Positions 27,148 through 35,569 of a DNA stretch of 64,000 nt are shown piece after piece. A program made the position numbers and the translations under genes. Numbering within the stretch: the first letter of the stretch is position 1; the number at the start of each line of letters is the position of its first letter. Below the pieces are notes generated by a model that saw only the letters and a program-made list of their open reading frames with translations, made no database searches and was not told where the DNA came from. This DNA is from JANXUC01 sp964619065 (lineage in GTDB: Bacteria > Acidobacteriota > Terriglobia > Terriglobales > Acidobacteriaceae): assembly GCA_964619065.1 (NCBI GenBank), contig CAZUCC010000016.1, positions 12,221-76,220 on the forward strand, given 5' to 3'.

Positions 27148-28347
27148 TTAACGCAAAACTCCTGGCTCGAACGGTAGACCTACATAGTTTTCCGCCAAGC
27201 TCTGCGAGGCGGCTCTTGAACCCGTCACATAGTCCAATTCGGCAAGCTGGCGGCGATGGTCGAACGGGCTGTCATCGTGGAAACGGTGCAGCATCGAGGT
27301 CATCCACCAGGAAAAGCGCTGCACCTTCCAGACCCGCCGCAAGCAGGTTTCAGAGTACGCATCCAGCAGGTCGCGGCGGCCCGTCGCATAGAAGGCAGCG
27401 ATAGCGCGAGCCAGAACCTGGACATCCGCTACGGCAAGGTTCAATCCCTTGGCGCCCGTGGGTGGAACGATGTGTGCGGAATCGCCTGCCAGGAACAATC
27501 TTCCATACTGCATCGGCTCGACGACAAAGCTCCGCATGCCAGTGATGCCTTTTTGCAGGATGGGTCCTTCGGTGAGCGTCCAGCTTTCGGAAGCTAAGCG
27601 GGTTTGCAGCTCCCGCCAAATCCTCTCGTCGGGCCAAGTTTGGATGTCCTCCTCTGGCGCACACTGCAGGTATAGGCGGCTGAGTTGCGGAGTGCGCATG
27701 CTGAGCAGCGCAAAGCCGCGATCGTGATACGAGTAGATGAGTTCGTCCGACGATGGCGGTGCTTCCGCCAAAATACCGAGCCACCCAAAGGGATAGATCC
27801 GCTCGTACTCGGTCAGCACGCCGGTGGGGATGCTGGGGCGGCAGATTCCGTGGAAGCCATCACATCCCGCGATGAAATCACATGTCAACTCGTAGTCCTC
27901 GGCGTCCGTCTGATAGTGGATGACTGGCTTGGTTCCGTCCAAATTGGAAACACGGACATCCTTGACTTCAAACAGAACCTGGCCTCCCGCGGCCAGCCTG
28001 GCATGGTTCAGATCTTTCACGACTTCATGCTGGGAATAGATGGTGATGCCTTTTCCGCCGGTAAGATCCTGGAAATCGATGCGATGGCCGCGACCATTGA
28101 AGCGCAGTTCGATCCCGTAATGGATCAGTCCTTCACGCTTCATCCGCTCGCCAATTCCCATTTCGGTAAACAGGTCCACCGTACCTTGCTCCAAAACGCC
28201 GGCCCGAACCCGTTCCTCAACATACTGGCGGCTGCGGTTCTCGATGACCAGGGACGCAATGCCTTGTAAATGTAGAAGATGCGAAAGCACCAGTCCCGCC
28301 GGCCCCGCCCCTACGATTCCGACTTGTGTGCGAATGGATTTGGACAC
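27148..28347 (-). CDS. pobA: 4-hydroxybenzoate 3-monooxygenase
   Basis: FAD-dependent flavoprotein monooxygenase of 399 residues that hydroxylates 4-hydroxybenzoate to protocatechuate with NAD(P)H and oxygen. The start codon is GTG. Diagnostic features are the FAD-binding GIVGAGPAGLVLSHLL, the PobA-typical ERVRAGVLEQGTVDL, the DG motif GCDGFHG, and the GD motif LAGDSAHIVPPTGAKGLNLAVAD. The C-terminal helix region has the usual length. It lies 134 bp upstream of the AraC gene on the same strand and is divergent from a TonB receptor gene, with a repeat-rich region between. No protocatechuate ring-cleavage genes are in the window, so the pathway must continue elsewhere. Confidence 0.95.
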   Translation of the reverse strand: MSKSIRTQVGIVGAGPAGLVLSHLLHLQGIASLVIENRSRQYVEERVRAGVLEQGTVDLFTEMGIGERMKREGLIHYGIELRFNGRGHRIDFQDLTGGKGITIYSQHEVVKDLNHARLAAGGQVLFEVKDVRVSNLDGTKPVIHYQTDAEDYELTCDFIAGCDGFHGICRPSIPTGVLTEYERIYPFGWLGILAEAPPSSDELIYSYHDRGFALLSMRTPQLSRLYLQCAPEEDIQTWPDERIWRELQTRLASESWTLTEGPILQKGITGMRSFVVEPMQYGRLFLAGDSAHIVPPTGAKGLNLAVADVQVLARAIAAFYATGRRDLLDAYSETCLRRVWKVQRFSWWMTSMLHRFHDDSPFDHRRQLAELDYVTGSRAASQSLAENYVGLPFEPGVLR

Positions 28348-28663
28348 TGAGCTGCTCGGATGTGCTCACCCTGTGGATCGGCCGGATTTTTCTTCCGTGC
28401 GATTATCGGGCGATAAAAAAGTAAACACCGTGTTCACTGGTAGTCAAGAAACTTGTTCACTGGTAGTCAAGAAATTCCAAAGCAAGCTTTGCACAATGAT
28501 TAACGATTAAAAGAAGTCGCGCGGCGCAAATATCGTTTATGCCATGGCCGATTGGTTGTTGGAATATCCCTCATCCCGAAAACCAGTTTTCGCACAATAC
28601 GCCGATTATCGCACCGTTGCGAAATGGATTTCTGGAGCAGTACGTCCATTTTTAAGGAGGCTT
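28348..28663. promoter_or_regulatory. Repeat-rich divergent control region between pobA and a TonB receptor
   Basis: This 316-bp gap carries an unusual density of symmetric elements: TTATCG-GG-CGATAA at 28403-28416, AACAC-C-GTGTT at 28424-28434, a 21-bp direct repeat pair at 28431-28474, and CAAAGC-AA-GCTTTG at 28478-28491. All lie within 90 bp, 56-145 bp from the pobA start codon. A perfect AAGGAGG at 28654-28660 serves the receptor gene. The arrangement suggests joint control of pobA and the receptor, plausibly by the nearby AraC-type protein, whose family often binds tandem direct repeats. Confidence 0.5.
28431..28474. repeat. Perfect 21-bp direct repeat, 23-bp period, upstream of pobA
   Basis: Two identical 21-bp copies start at 28431 and 28454 with the shared core TTCACTGGTAGTCAAGAAA and a 2-bp spacer. 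The 23-bp period is close to two helical turns, so a protein bound to both would sit on one DNA face. This is typical of AraC-family operators. Confidence 0.85.
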
Positions 28664-31600
28664 ATGAGAATCCGGTTCGCGCTACCAACGATCCTCGTAA
28701 TTTTCGCGTTTTTAGCTTACACCCTGCCAGCATTTTCACAAGCCAGCACTTCCCAAGCCCAACTGAACGGCTCCGTCCTCGACCCCAGCGGCCGGGCAAT
28801 TGTCCAAGCGACCGTCACCTTGCGAAATGTGGGCACCGACCAGCTCCGTACAGCCTCCTCGAATGGGCAGGGATACTACATATTTACCAATGTGCCGCCA
28901 GGGAACTACGATTTGTCCGCAGCTTTCACAGGATTCGGCAAATACACGCAAACAGGGATCACATTAACTGTCGGTCAGGCCGCCACGATTGACCTGACGC
29001 TGAAACCTGCGGAAGCGACCGAGCAGATCACCGTGAGTACCGAGGCGCCTCTGATCGAAGCCGCCCGCAGTGAAGTCAGCCAAGTCGTCGAGACGCAGCA
29101 GATTCAATCGCTCCCCATCAGCGGCCGGCTGTTCACGGATTTCGCGCTGCTCAGTCCTGGAGTGGCAACGGGTCGAACCAGCCTGCAATCCACGTTTACC
29201 GACCCGGCCACCACGCGCATCTCCTTCGGCGGCCAGCGCGATTTGAACAACATGGTCACGGTCGACGGCGCGGACAACATTAATACCGCGACAGGCTCGC
29301 AGCGTGCGACGCCTTCGCAGGAAGCAGTCAGCGAATTTCGCGTGGTCAACAACAGCTTCGGTGCGGAATACGGTCGCGCGCTGGGTGGCATCGTTAATAT
29401 CGTCACCAAGTCGGGTACGAACGATTTGCACGGCTCGCTCTACGACTACCTGCAGAACAACAAGCTCGATGCCAACTCTCCTCTGGGTTTGCCCGGCTTT
29501 ACCACGCTACGCCAGAACCAGTTCGGTGGGACGCTGGGTGGGCCGATCCGCAAAAACCAGACGTTTTTCTTTACCAACTATGAGGGACAGCGGCGGGCGC
29601 AATCCCCTACTTATCCAGCGATCCTCGTACAAAATTTGCCGGCGATCAATGCGCTCAAGGAGAGCTTCGGTCTGGCGGACGAGAATCTCAATATTCTGCA
29701 AACTGCCGATGTGGACAACGGCTTTTTCAAGATCGACCATCAATTTAATGACGCGAACCGGCTTTCTGTCCGTTACTCCATCCAGGACAGCACAAGCCGG
29801 AACTTGCTGGTCGGCGCCACGCTCGACGGAGGTGGTATTGGCGCGCCGAGCAGCGGACACGATGCATTCCTCCGCGATCAATCGTTGGTGGGATCCCTCA
29901 CTTCGCAAGTGGGCTCATCCCTTGTGAATTCTGTGCTCGTGCAATGGGCGCGCCGCAACTATGGCTTCCCGGGAACCACAGGCGAGCCGAACTTGGATGT
30001 GCCGAACTTACTGCTATTCGGTCACAACTTTGGCGCCTTCGACCGCTATAACGAATCGCGTGCGCAGTTCTCCGATTCTCTGGCCCTTGTCAAAGGCAAA
30101 CACTATGCCAATTTCGGGTTCGATACCAGCTACCTGAGAAATTTTGTCATCTGGCCGGGCTTTACCCCCTCCAGGGACATCTTCCCAAGCTTAGGCGACT
30201 TGCTAGCCTCCGGCCAATCAGGGTGGGGTAGTACGCCGTGCCCGCCGCCGCTCGTGGGCCTGACGGCGCCATGTATCGCGGCATTTTTCTGGGGCGCGCC
30301 CATTGGCCCCGGCCCCTTTGATCCAAACCAGCCTTCGCCCCCAGTTCCGACTACGTGGCAGAACGCTTATCTTCCGTCGCAAGCCAAGAATTTCTATGTC
30401 AAGCTCAACCACGGAGAGTGGGGATTCTTCGCTCAAGACCAATTTCGGGTCACTCCGAAACTCACGCTGAATTACGGACTGAGGTGGGATTTCGAGACGG
30501 GCTTGGGAACCTTCGTGAACCCCGACCACAAGAGTTTCCAGCCGCGCGTGGGCCTAGCCTACTCGCCGAATCCAAAGACGGTCATCCGTGCAGGTTACGG
30601 AATTTTCTTTGATACGTACAGCCTCACCTTCTTCTTTGTCGCGGCCCCCCAGCGCCAGCCCGCGATTACGGGCTTGCCAAAGTCAACGAATCAACAGACC
30701 GGCACATGGATTCTCAATACTCTCGCCATTCCGACACCCTGTGTTCTGGCGGGCTGCCCTCCGAATCCCTACGCACCCTTTACCCCGCCAGGGTCTGTGA
30801 TTCCGCCTTTGGTCGACACGGCGTTTGAGAATCTGATTACCTCAGGGGCTTTCCCCAATAATTCTCTTTATGCTCAAGGCGGAACTTCTGTTAGCCGGAA
30901 TTTGCGCGAGCCGTATTCCGAACAATCCAGTCTGCAGATCGATCGGGAGATCGGGAAAGGCCTCTCCCTCAGTGCGGGATATCTTTGGGTAGCCGGGCAC
31001 AAATTAGTGCGTCCTATCAACTTAAACGTGGGACCACCAATTGGGCAGGAGACCGGCACGAACAAAGACATCTATGCGTTTGGAATTCTCGATCCCAACA
31101 TCACCGCCCCTCCGTTTGGTTCAACGGGCACGGCCGGAATCTTTTATTTCACGGATTCGACCGGAAACTCGTCGTACAACGGGGTCACGCTGCAGGCAAA
31201 GGAAAAAGCCGGTAAGTATCTTCAGTTGAACGCGAACTACACCTTTTCGAAGACTTTCGATAATGGAACGTTCACGACATTTGTCAGTACGCCGCAGTCG
31301 AATGCCCAAAGAGAGCTCGAGAGGGCGCTTTCCAATCAGGACGTCCGGCATCGATTCGTGGCGAACTTCGTGGCCTATGCCCCCAAGGATTCATTCGCGC
31401 GTAACTTTGAATTCAGCAGCATTATCACGATACAGTCGCCGCGGCCGTTCACGCAGTTCATAGGCTTTGACGCCAACAACGACGGGAATCCCGTGACCGA
31501 TCGTGTGGGAACTTCGCGGCGGAACACGTATGAGGGTGACTATCTGCGTTCCTGGGATCTCCGAATTGCACGCACTATCCATTTCCCCGGCGAGCGCTAT

Positions 31601-31810
31601 AAGTTGCAATTGTCCCTAGACGGCTTCAATATCCTCAACCGGGCCAACATTGATGAAGTCTACTCGGTGTATGGGGCTCCAGATTTTATCGGCGCTGCCC
31701 CGCGGCACTACAAAGACGGAATCACAAGTCCCGCGAACCCGTTCTTTGGAACGCCGCGGACGGCCTTGAACCCGAGGCAGCTCCAGTTCGCGGCGAAGTT
31801 TACGTTCTAG
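28664..31810 (+). CDS. Oar-like TonB-dependent outer-membrane receptor
   Basis: Predicted TonB-dependent transporter of 1048 residues. The ATG at 28664 follows a perfect AAGGAGG and opens a signal peptide (ALPTILVIFAFLAYTLPAFSQ). The frame is open 40 codons upstream, but that part is not signal-like. A carboxypeptidase-regulatory domain (about 33-115, LNGSVLDPSGRAIVQATV), a plug (VDGADNINTATGSQ, NNSFGAEYGRALGGIVNIVT, GTNDLHGSLYDY) and a barrel ending in KFTF follow. It is divergent from pobA and shares its repeat-rich control region, so an aromatic or phenol-decorated plant compound is a reasonable substrate guess. The GH2-GH53 pair lies downstream on the same strand, so a galactan oligosaccharide is the alternative. 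Confidence 0.92.
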   Translation: MRIRFALPTILVIFAFLAYTLPAFSQASTSQAQLNGSVLDPSGRAIVQATVTLRNVGTDQLRTASSNGQGYYIFTNVPPGNYDLSAAFTGFGKYTQTGITLTVGQAATIDLTLKPAEATEQITVSTEAPLIEAARSEVSQVVETQQIQSLPISGRLFTDFALLSPGVATGRTSLQSTFTDPATTRISFGGQRDLNNMVTVDGADNINTATGSQRATPSQEAVSEFRVVNNSFGAEYGRALGGIVNIVTKSGTNDLHGSLYDYLQNNKLDANSPLGLPGFTTLRQNQFGGTLGGPIRKNQTFFFTNYEGQRRAQSPTYPAILVQNLPAINALKESFGLADENLNILQTADVDNGFFKIDHQFNDANRLSVRYSIQDSTSRNLLVGATLDGGGIGAPSSGHDAFLRDQSLVGSLTSQVGSSLVNSVLVQWARRNYGFPGTTGEPNLDVPNLLLFGHNFGAFDRYNESRAQFSDSLALVKGKHYANFGFDTSYLRNFVIWPGFTPSRDIFPSLGDLLASGQSGWGSTPCPPPLVGLTAPCIAAFFWGAPIGPGPFDPNQPSPPVPTTWQNAYLPSQAKNFYVKLNHGEWGFFAQDQFRVTPKLTLNYGLRWDFETGLGTFVNPDHKSFQPRVGLAYSPNPKTVIRAGYGIFFDTYSLTFFFVAAPQRQPAITGLPKSTNQQTGTWILNTLAIPTPCVLAGCPPNPYAPFTPPGSVIPPLVDTAFENLITSGAFPNNSLYAQGGTSVSRNLREPYSEQSSLQIDREIGKGLSLSAGYLWVAGHKLVRPINLNVGPPIGQETGTNKDIYAFGILDPNITAPPFGSTGTAGIFYFTDSTGNSSYNGVTLQAKEKAGKYLQLNANYTFSKTFDNGTFTTFVSTPQSNAQRELERALSNQDVRHRFVANFVAYAPKDSFARNFEFSSIITIQSPRPFTQFIGFDANNDGNPVTDRVGTSRRNTYEGDYLRSWDLRIARTIHFPGERYKLQLSLDGFNILNRANIDEVYSVYGAPDFIGAAPRHYKDGITSPANPFFGTPRTALNPRQLQFAAKFTF

Positions 31811-32106
31811 CTCTATGCCATAAACTCAAGCACATCCCGCTAAGGGGCCATCGATCAGGCATCCATCGATCTTGAGCTTTCGCTTGAACAGGAAGCAAAG
31901 AGTGGCACGGGATACCGCGAAAAAGAGCTTCTGACGCCGCTCGGCATCCTCCATGAACCCATAATCGGGCTCATCGTTGATTCCCTACTTCGATTCCCTA
32001 CTTCCTGTAGGATGCGCGTTTACTTTGACGCGTTTACAATACTCGCTGTCCAAGATTCTCACTCACGCGAACGTTTCTGGCGTATCCAATTTCTCAAAGA
32101 GGGACC
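31811..32106. other. Intergenic region before the GH2 gene, with a possible gene remnant
   Basis: A 296-bp gap. On the minus strand, 31826-31954 encodes a 42-codon frame starting MEDAERRQKLFFAVSRATLC that reads protein-like but has no ribosome-binding site and no recognised relative, so it may be a gene remnant or chance. Nearer the GH2 gene are a 13-bp tandem repeat, a second direct repeat GCGTTTAC (32016-32023 and 32030-32037), and a -10-like TACAAT at 32035-32040 about 65 bp before the start codon. Confidence 0.35.
31979..32004. repeat. Two tandem copies of a 13-bp unit upstream of the GH2 gene
   Basis: GATTCCCTACTTC occurs twice head to tail (31979-31991 and 31992-32004), about 100 bp upstream of the GH2 start. 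It may be a slippage duplication or a doubled binding site. It lies upstream of the -10-like TACAAT and could overlap an activator site. Confidence 0.85.
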
Positions 32107-34227
32107 ATGAAAAAGATTGTGCTCGGCGCAATCCTGTTGCTGACTTGGTCGGCTCCAATGGCTGCTGCAACCCGATTAAACCTCAACAACGATTGGTCGT
32201 TTCGCCCCGACCCTGACGGTAACGGGGAGATGGCGGGCTGGCAGAAGCAACCCCCTGCCGATTCTGAGTCGATTAGCCTGCCTCACACTTGGAATCTTGG
32301 CCCGCACGATGGGTATTTGGGCAAAGCGTGGTACTTCCGGACATTTGAACTGCCAGTTCAGTCTCCAGGCTTACACGTGGAACTGCATTTCGGAGCCACC
32401 TTCTATTCCGCCCGTGTTTGGCTGAATGGAGTGGAAATCGGAAAGCACGAGGGCGGATACACCGCCTATTCTTTCGACATTACGTCCCGCCTGCGGCAGA
32501 CCAATTCCCTGGCAGTGGAGCTGGACAACCGCATCGGCGCCACAAAAATTCCAGGCTTTGCCAAGCGCGATAAGGACGACGCCTGGTACGACTGGTGGGA
32601 TTATGGCGGCATCGTGCGCGACGTCTGGCTGACGCTCGGCGGCCCTGTACAAGTTCGCCGTCAGCAAATACGCAGCCAGATCCACCAGGAGGGGGCGATT
32701 GTGCAGGACCATATCTTCCTGGAGAGCCACCTGAAAAGTACAACACAAGTTTCTGTTCTTGCGACCGCCTTCGGTCCTGACAACCAGCCTGCCGCCCACG
32801 AGAGCCAATCGATCAAGGTGGCTGCGGGGAGAGTGGCTTTGACAATCCCGCTGAACCTCGCAAATCCGAAACTGTGGAGCATTGACCGTCCCAATGTCTA
32901 TCGGATGGTCGTCCAGGTCAAGGGCCCTGACGGGAAAATCCTGGACGAGCAAAGCGATACATTTGGTGTCCGAACGGTCGAAATCCGCGATCGTCATCTC
33001 CTGGTCAACGGGGAACGAATGCGTCTCACGGGTGTTACGCGGCACGAAGGATCTCCGTGGGAGGGACTCGCAGAAACGCCCGGCACCATGCTCCATGATT
33101 ACGACGACATGAAAGCGCTGCAGGTTACTTTGACACGGCCGGTACATTATCCGCAGAACTCCTTCATCCTCGACTACGCGGACCGGCATGGCATTCTGTT
33201 GATCCCGGAAATCCCCATGTGGCAATTCAGTGAAGCACAGATGAAAGATCCGGCCATCGTGGCGTTGGCCCAGCAGCAAATGCGCGAGATGATTGAGGAA
33301 GCTGGGAATCACCCGAGCATATTTGCCTGGAGCGTGTGTAACGAAAGCGCTACCGGGACGCCCGGAGGCGTCGCTTATTTTCATGCCATGCGGGAGTTCA
33401 TTCGCCAGATCGATCCTGATCGATACGTGACCTATGCAGATGACAATCTCCCGAAACTAGAACGGGCAGAGGATTCCGCGGCCAATGAGGCTGACTTTCT
33501 CCTGATGAATCAGTACTTCGGAAGCTGGCACGGGCCCGCAGACGCGTTGTCCGGGGCGCTGGACAAGGTCGATGCGATGTTCCCGCGCAAAATGGTAATT
33601 ATTTCGGAGTTCGGGCTGGCGGGAATATTTTCCAAATATCCTGAAGAGGCTGACCGGATGCGTGTAAAAATCATCCAGGAGCAGATGCCGGAACTGGCCC
33701 GGCGCGATTGGATTGCTGGTGCAATCTTATGGTGCTATCAAGACTACAGGTCCCGCCGTACACTCCGGCCGGGATGGCAGGAGGGTTATGTTGAACACGG
33801 ATTGGTGGATGAGTACCGGCAACGAAAGCCTTCTTATTATGTCTGGAAAGATCTGAATGCACCGGCGGCTATTGATGCTCAATGGAGCCAAGGATCAGGA
33901 AAGCTTCCGTCAGCCTATACCGTCACAGTGAAGCCGAACCGTACGACAGACCTGCCTTCCTATCCACTTCACAACTACCGGCTGGTATGGGAATTGTGCG
34001 ATGAAGGCGGTAAATTGCTGGCGAGCGGAGAAAAGGAATTTGCCGAGTTGAGGGATGTCCAGACCGTGTCGGACAACGTAGGGAACCAGCCCGGGGCCAC
34101 GGCCCTGAAGCTACACCTCACACTACTACGGCCGACCGGCAGCGTAGCTGCTGTGAAGTCGCTGGATTGGCATGCTGGCGGCCAATCGATCGGCACGGTT
34201 GAGGGAATAACAGTTCCCGCCCAGTAA
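32107..34227 (+). CDS. Exported glycoside hydrolase family 2 enzyme (beta-galactosidase/glucuronidase type)
   Basis: A 706-residue exported enzyme with a signal peptide (IVLGAILLLTWSAPMAAA) and GAGGG ribosome-binding site. The GH2 layout is complete: sugar-binding jelly roll (about 25-180, LPHTWNLGPHDGYLGKAWYFR), Ig-like domain (about 185-290), and TIM barrel (about 293-600) with the acid/base Glu413 in WSVCNESATG and the nucleophile Glu501 in VIISEFGLAG. A short beta domain ends the protein. GH2 includes beta-galactosidases, beta-glucuronidases and beta-mannosidases. The GH53 endo-galactanase gene starts 40 bp downstream, so cleavage of galactose from galacto-oligosaccharides is the best guess. 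Confidence 0.9.
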   Translation: MKKIVLGAILLLTWSAPMAAATRLNLNNDWSFRPDPDGNGEMAGWQKQPPADSESISLPHTWNLGPHDGYLGKAWYFRTFELPVQSPGLHVELHFGATFYSARVWLNGVEIGKHEGGYTAYSFDITSRLRQTNSLAVELDNRIGATKIPGFAKRDKDDAWYDWWDYGGIVRDVWLTLGGPVQVRRQQIRSQIHQEGAIVQDHIFLESHLKSTTQVSVLATAFGPDNQPAAHESQSIKVAAGRVALTIPLNLANPKLWSIDRPNVYRMVVQVKGPDGKILDEQSDTFGVRTVEIRDRHLLVNGERMRLTGVTRHEGSPWEGLAETPGTMLHDYDDMKALQVTLTRPVHYPQNSFILDYADRHGILLIPEIPMWQFSEAQMKDPAIVALAQQQMREMIEEAGNHPSIFAWSVCNESATGTPGGVAYFHAMREFIRQIDPDRYVTYADDNLPKLERAEDSAANEADFLLMNQYFGSWHGPADALSGALDKVDAMFPRKMVIISEFGLAGIFSKYPEEADRMRVKIIQEQMPELARRDWIAGAILWCYQDYRSRRTLRPGWQEGYVEHGLVDEYRQRKPSYYVWKDLNAPAAIDAQWSQGSGKLPSAYTVTVKPNRTTDLPSYPLHNYRLVWELCDEGGKLLASGEKEFAELRDVQTVSDNVGNQPGATALKLHLTLLRPTGSVAAVKSLDWHAGGQSIGTVEGITVPAQ

Positions 34228-34266
34228 GCGCTCGACTTCGCCTTTTTGGCGTGGCATGGGAGGAGC

Positions 34267-35316
34267 ATGAAAGCACGCAAAGCGTATTTCGTTTCCCTAC
34301 TATTCGCATGGCTGGCCACCATGGCCGGTCCGGCTCATGGACAGGACTACGCTATCGGGGCGGATGTTTCATTTTTGGGACGGGCAGAACGCGAAGGAGT
34401 AGTTTTCAAGGACAACGGAGTCGCCACTCCAGGGTTGCAGATTCTCAAGAATCACGGCTACGGCTGGATTCGCTTAAGGCTGTTTCATACGCCCAGCGCG
34501 CTTCCCAACAACCTCGAGTACACAATCGCACTGGCTAAGGATGCCAAGAAACTTGGCTTCAAGTTTCTGCTGGATTATCACTATGCCGACGATTGGGCCG
34601 ACCCGGGCAAGCAGCCCATTCCAAAAGCGTGGCAAGGGAAATCGCATCAGGAGCTGGTGCAGGCAGTATTCGAATACACCCGGGACACAATCGCAGCCTT
34701 TCGCGACGCTGGCGTATTGCCCGACATGGTCCAGATCGGCAATGAAATCACGAACGGAATGCTGTGGCCCGACGGCAAACTCCCAGAAAACTGGGACAAC
34801 TTTGCGCAGCTCGTTTACGCGGGAATTAACGGCGTGGATGCGGGCCGGGGAAACGGTGTCCGCCCCAAGGTCATGATTCACATTGATCGCGGGGGAGACC
34901 TCAAGGGAACGAAGGAGTTTCTCGACAAGCTGAATTCCTACGATGTGCCTTACGACATTATCGGGCAGTCGTACTATCCGTGGTGGCATGGCAGTCTGAA
35001 TGATTTGCGCCAGAACCTGGAATTCATGGCTTCCGAATATCACAAAGACATCATTGTGGTTGAGGCTGCCTACAACTGGAGGCCGGGCAATTACGTGAAC
35101 AAACCAGCACCCTTCCCAGAATCTCCTGAAGGGCAGCGCGCCTTTCTCGATGAGTTGAACCGGGTGGTGATGGAGACGCCGAACGGACGAGGCAAAGGGG
35201 TATTCTGGTGGGAGCCGGCAGTGAAGGGGAATCTGACAATCCGAAGTTTTTTTGACGATCAATACAATGGGTTGCCGGTGATAACGGTCTTCGACCGGTT
35301 CGCACGAGGCAAGTGA
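34267..35316 (+). CDS. Arabinogalactan endo-beta-1,4-galactanase (GH53)
   Basis: Exported enzyme of 349 residues. The ATG at 34267 follows GGGAGGAG and opens a signal peptide (AYFVSLLFAWLATMAGPAHG). The mature protein is a GH53 TIM barrel: YAIGADVSFL at the start, WIRLRLFHTP, FLLDYHYADDWADPGKQ, acid/base Glu160 in MVQIGNEITNGMLWP, GQSYYPWWHG, and nucleophile Glu266 in IIVVEAAYNW. All these are diagnostic for the family, which cuts beta-1,4-galactan side chains of rhamnogalacturonan-I. It lies 40 bp after the GH2 gene and is probably co-transcribed. The products would feed the galactose pathway encoded at 9.7-16.5 kb. Confidence 0.95.
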   Translation: MKARKAYFVSLLFAWLATMAGPAHGQDYAIGADVSFLGRAEREGVVFKDNGVATPGLQILKNHGYGWIRLRLFHTPSALPNNLEYTIALAKDAKKLGFKFLLDYHYADDWADPGKQPIPKAWQGKSHQELVQAVFEYTRDTIAAFRDAGVLPDMVQIGNEITNGMLWPDGKLPENWDNFAQLVYAGINGVDAGRGNGVRPKVMIHIDRGGDLKGTKEFLDKLNSYDVPYDIIGQSYYPWWHGSLNDLRQNLEFMASEYHKDIIVVEAAYNWRPGNYVNKPAPFPESPEGQRAFLDELNRVVMETPNGRGKGVFWWEPAVKGNLTIRSFFDDQYNGLPVITVFDRFARGK

Positions 35317-35569
35317 GCATTGGCGGTCGGGCTGGACTAGACGAATCCTCTCGTCGGTTCGTCCCGAACGTGGTACATTTCCCCATCCTTTCCTGGCCAA
35401 CAAAAAGACACTGCATCTCGTGATGCGCTCCCAGCATCGATTTGCAAGAGGGTTCGATACATAACCAGGGGGTGGCACTGGATGTCAAAAGCGTTGTTGC
35501 AGCTATTTTGGCCCGTCAATCGCGACGGAGAAGGCGCTCTTCCTCAAACGCGAGCGCGGGAGGGATTTC

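Noticed and set aside
28431..28474. Possible start of a CRISPR array
   Set aside because: Only two copies with a 2-bp spacer, and no cas genes; it looks like a tandem operator.
32371..33384. 337-codon minus-strand frame opposite the GH2 gene
   Set aside because: It lies antisense to a GH2 enzyme with all catalytic residues, and its translation is rich in His/Arg with no recognisable motif.
34474..35478. 334-codon minus-strand frame opposite GH53
   Set aside because: It is the shadow of the GH53 gene; no family features.
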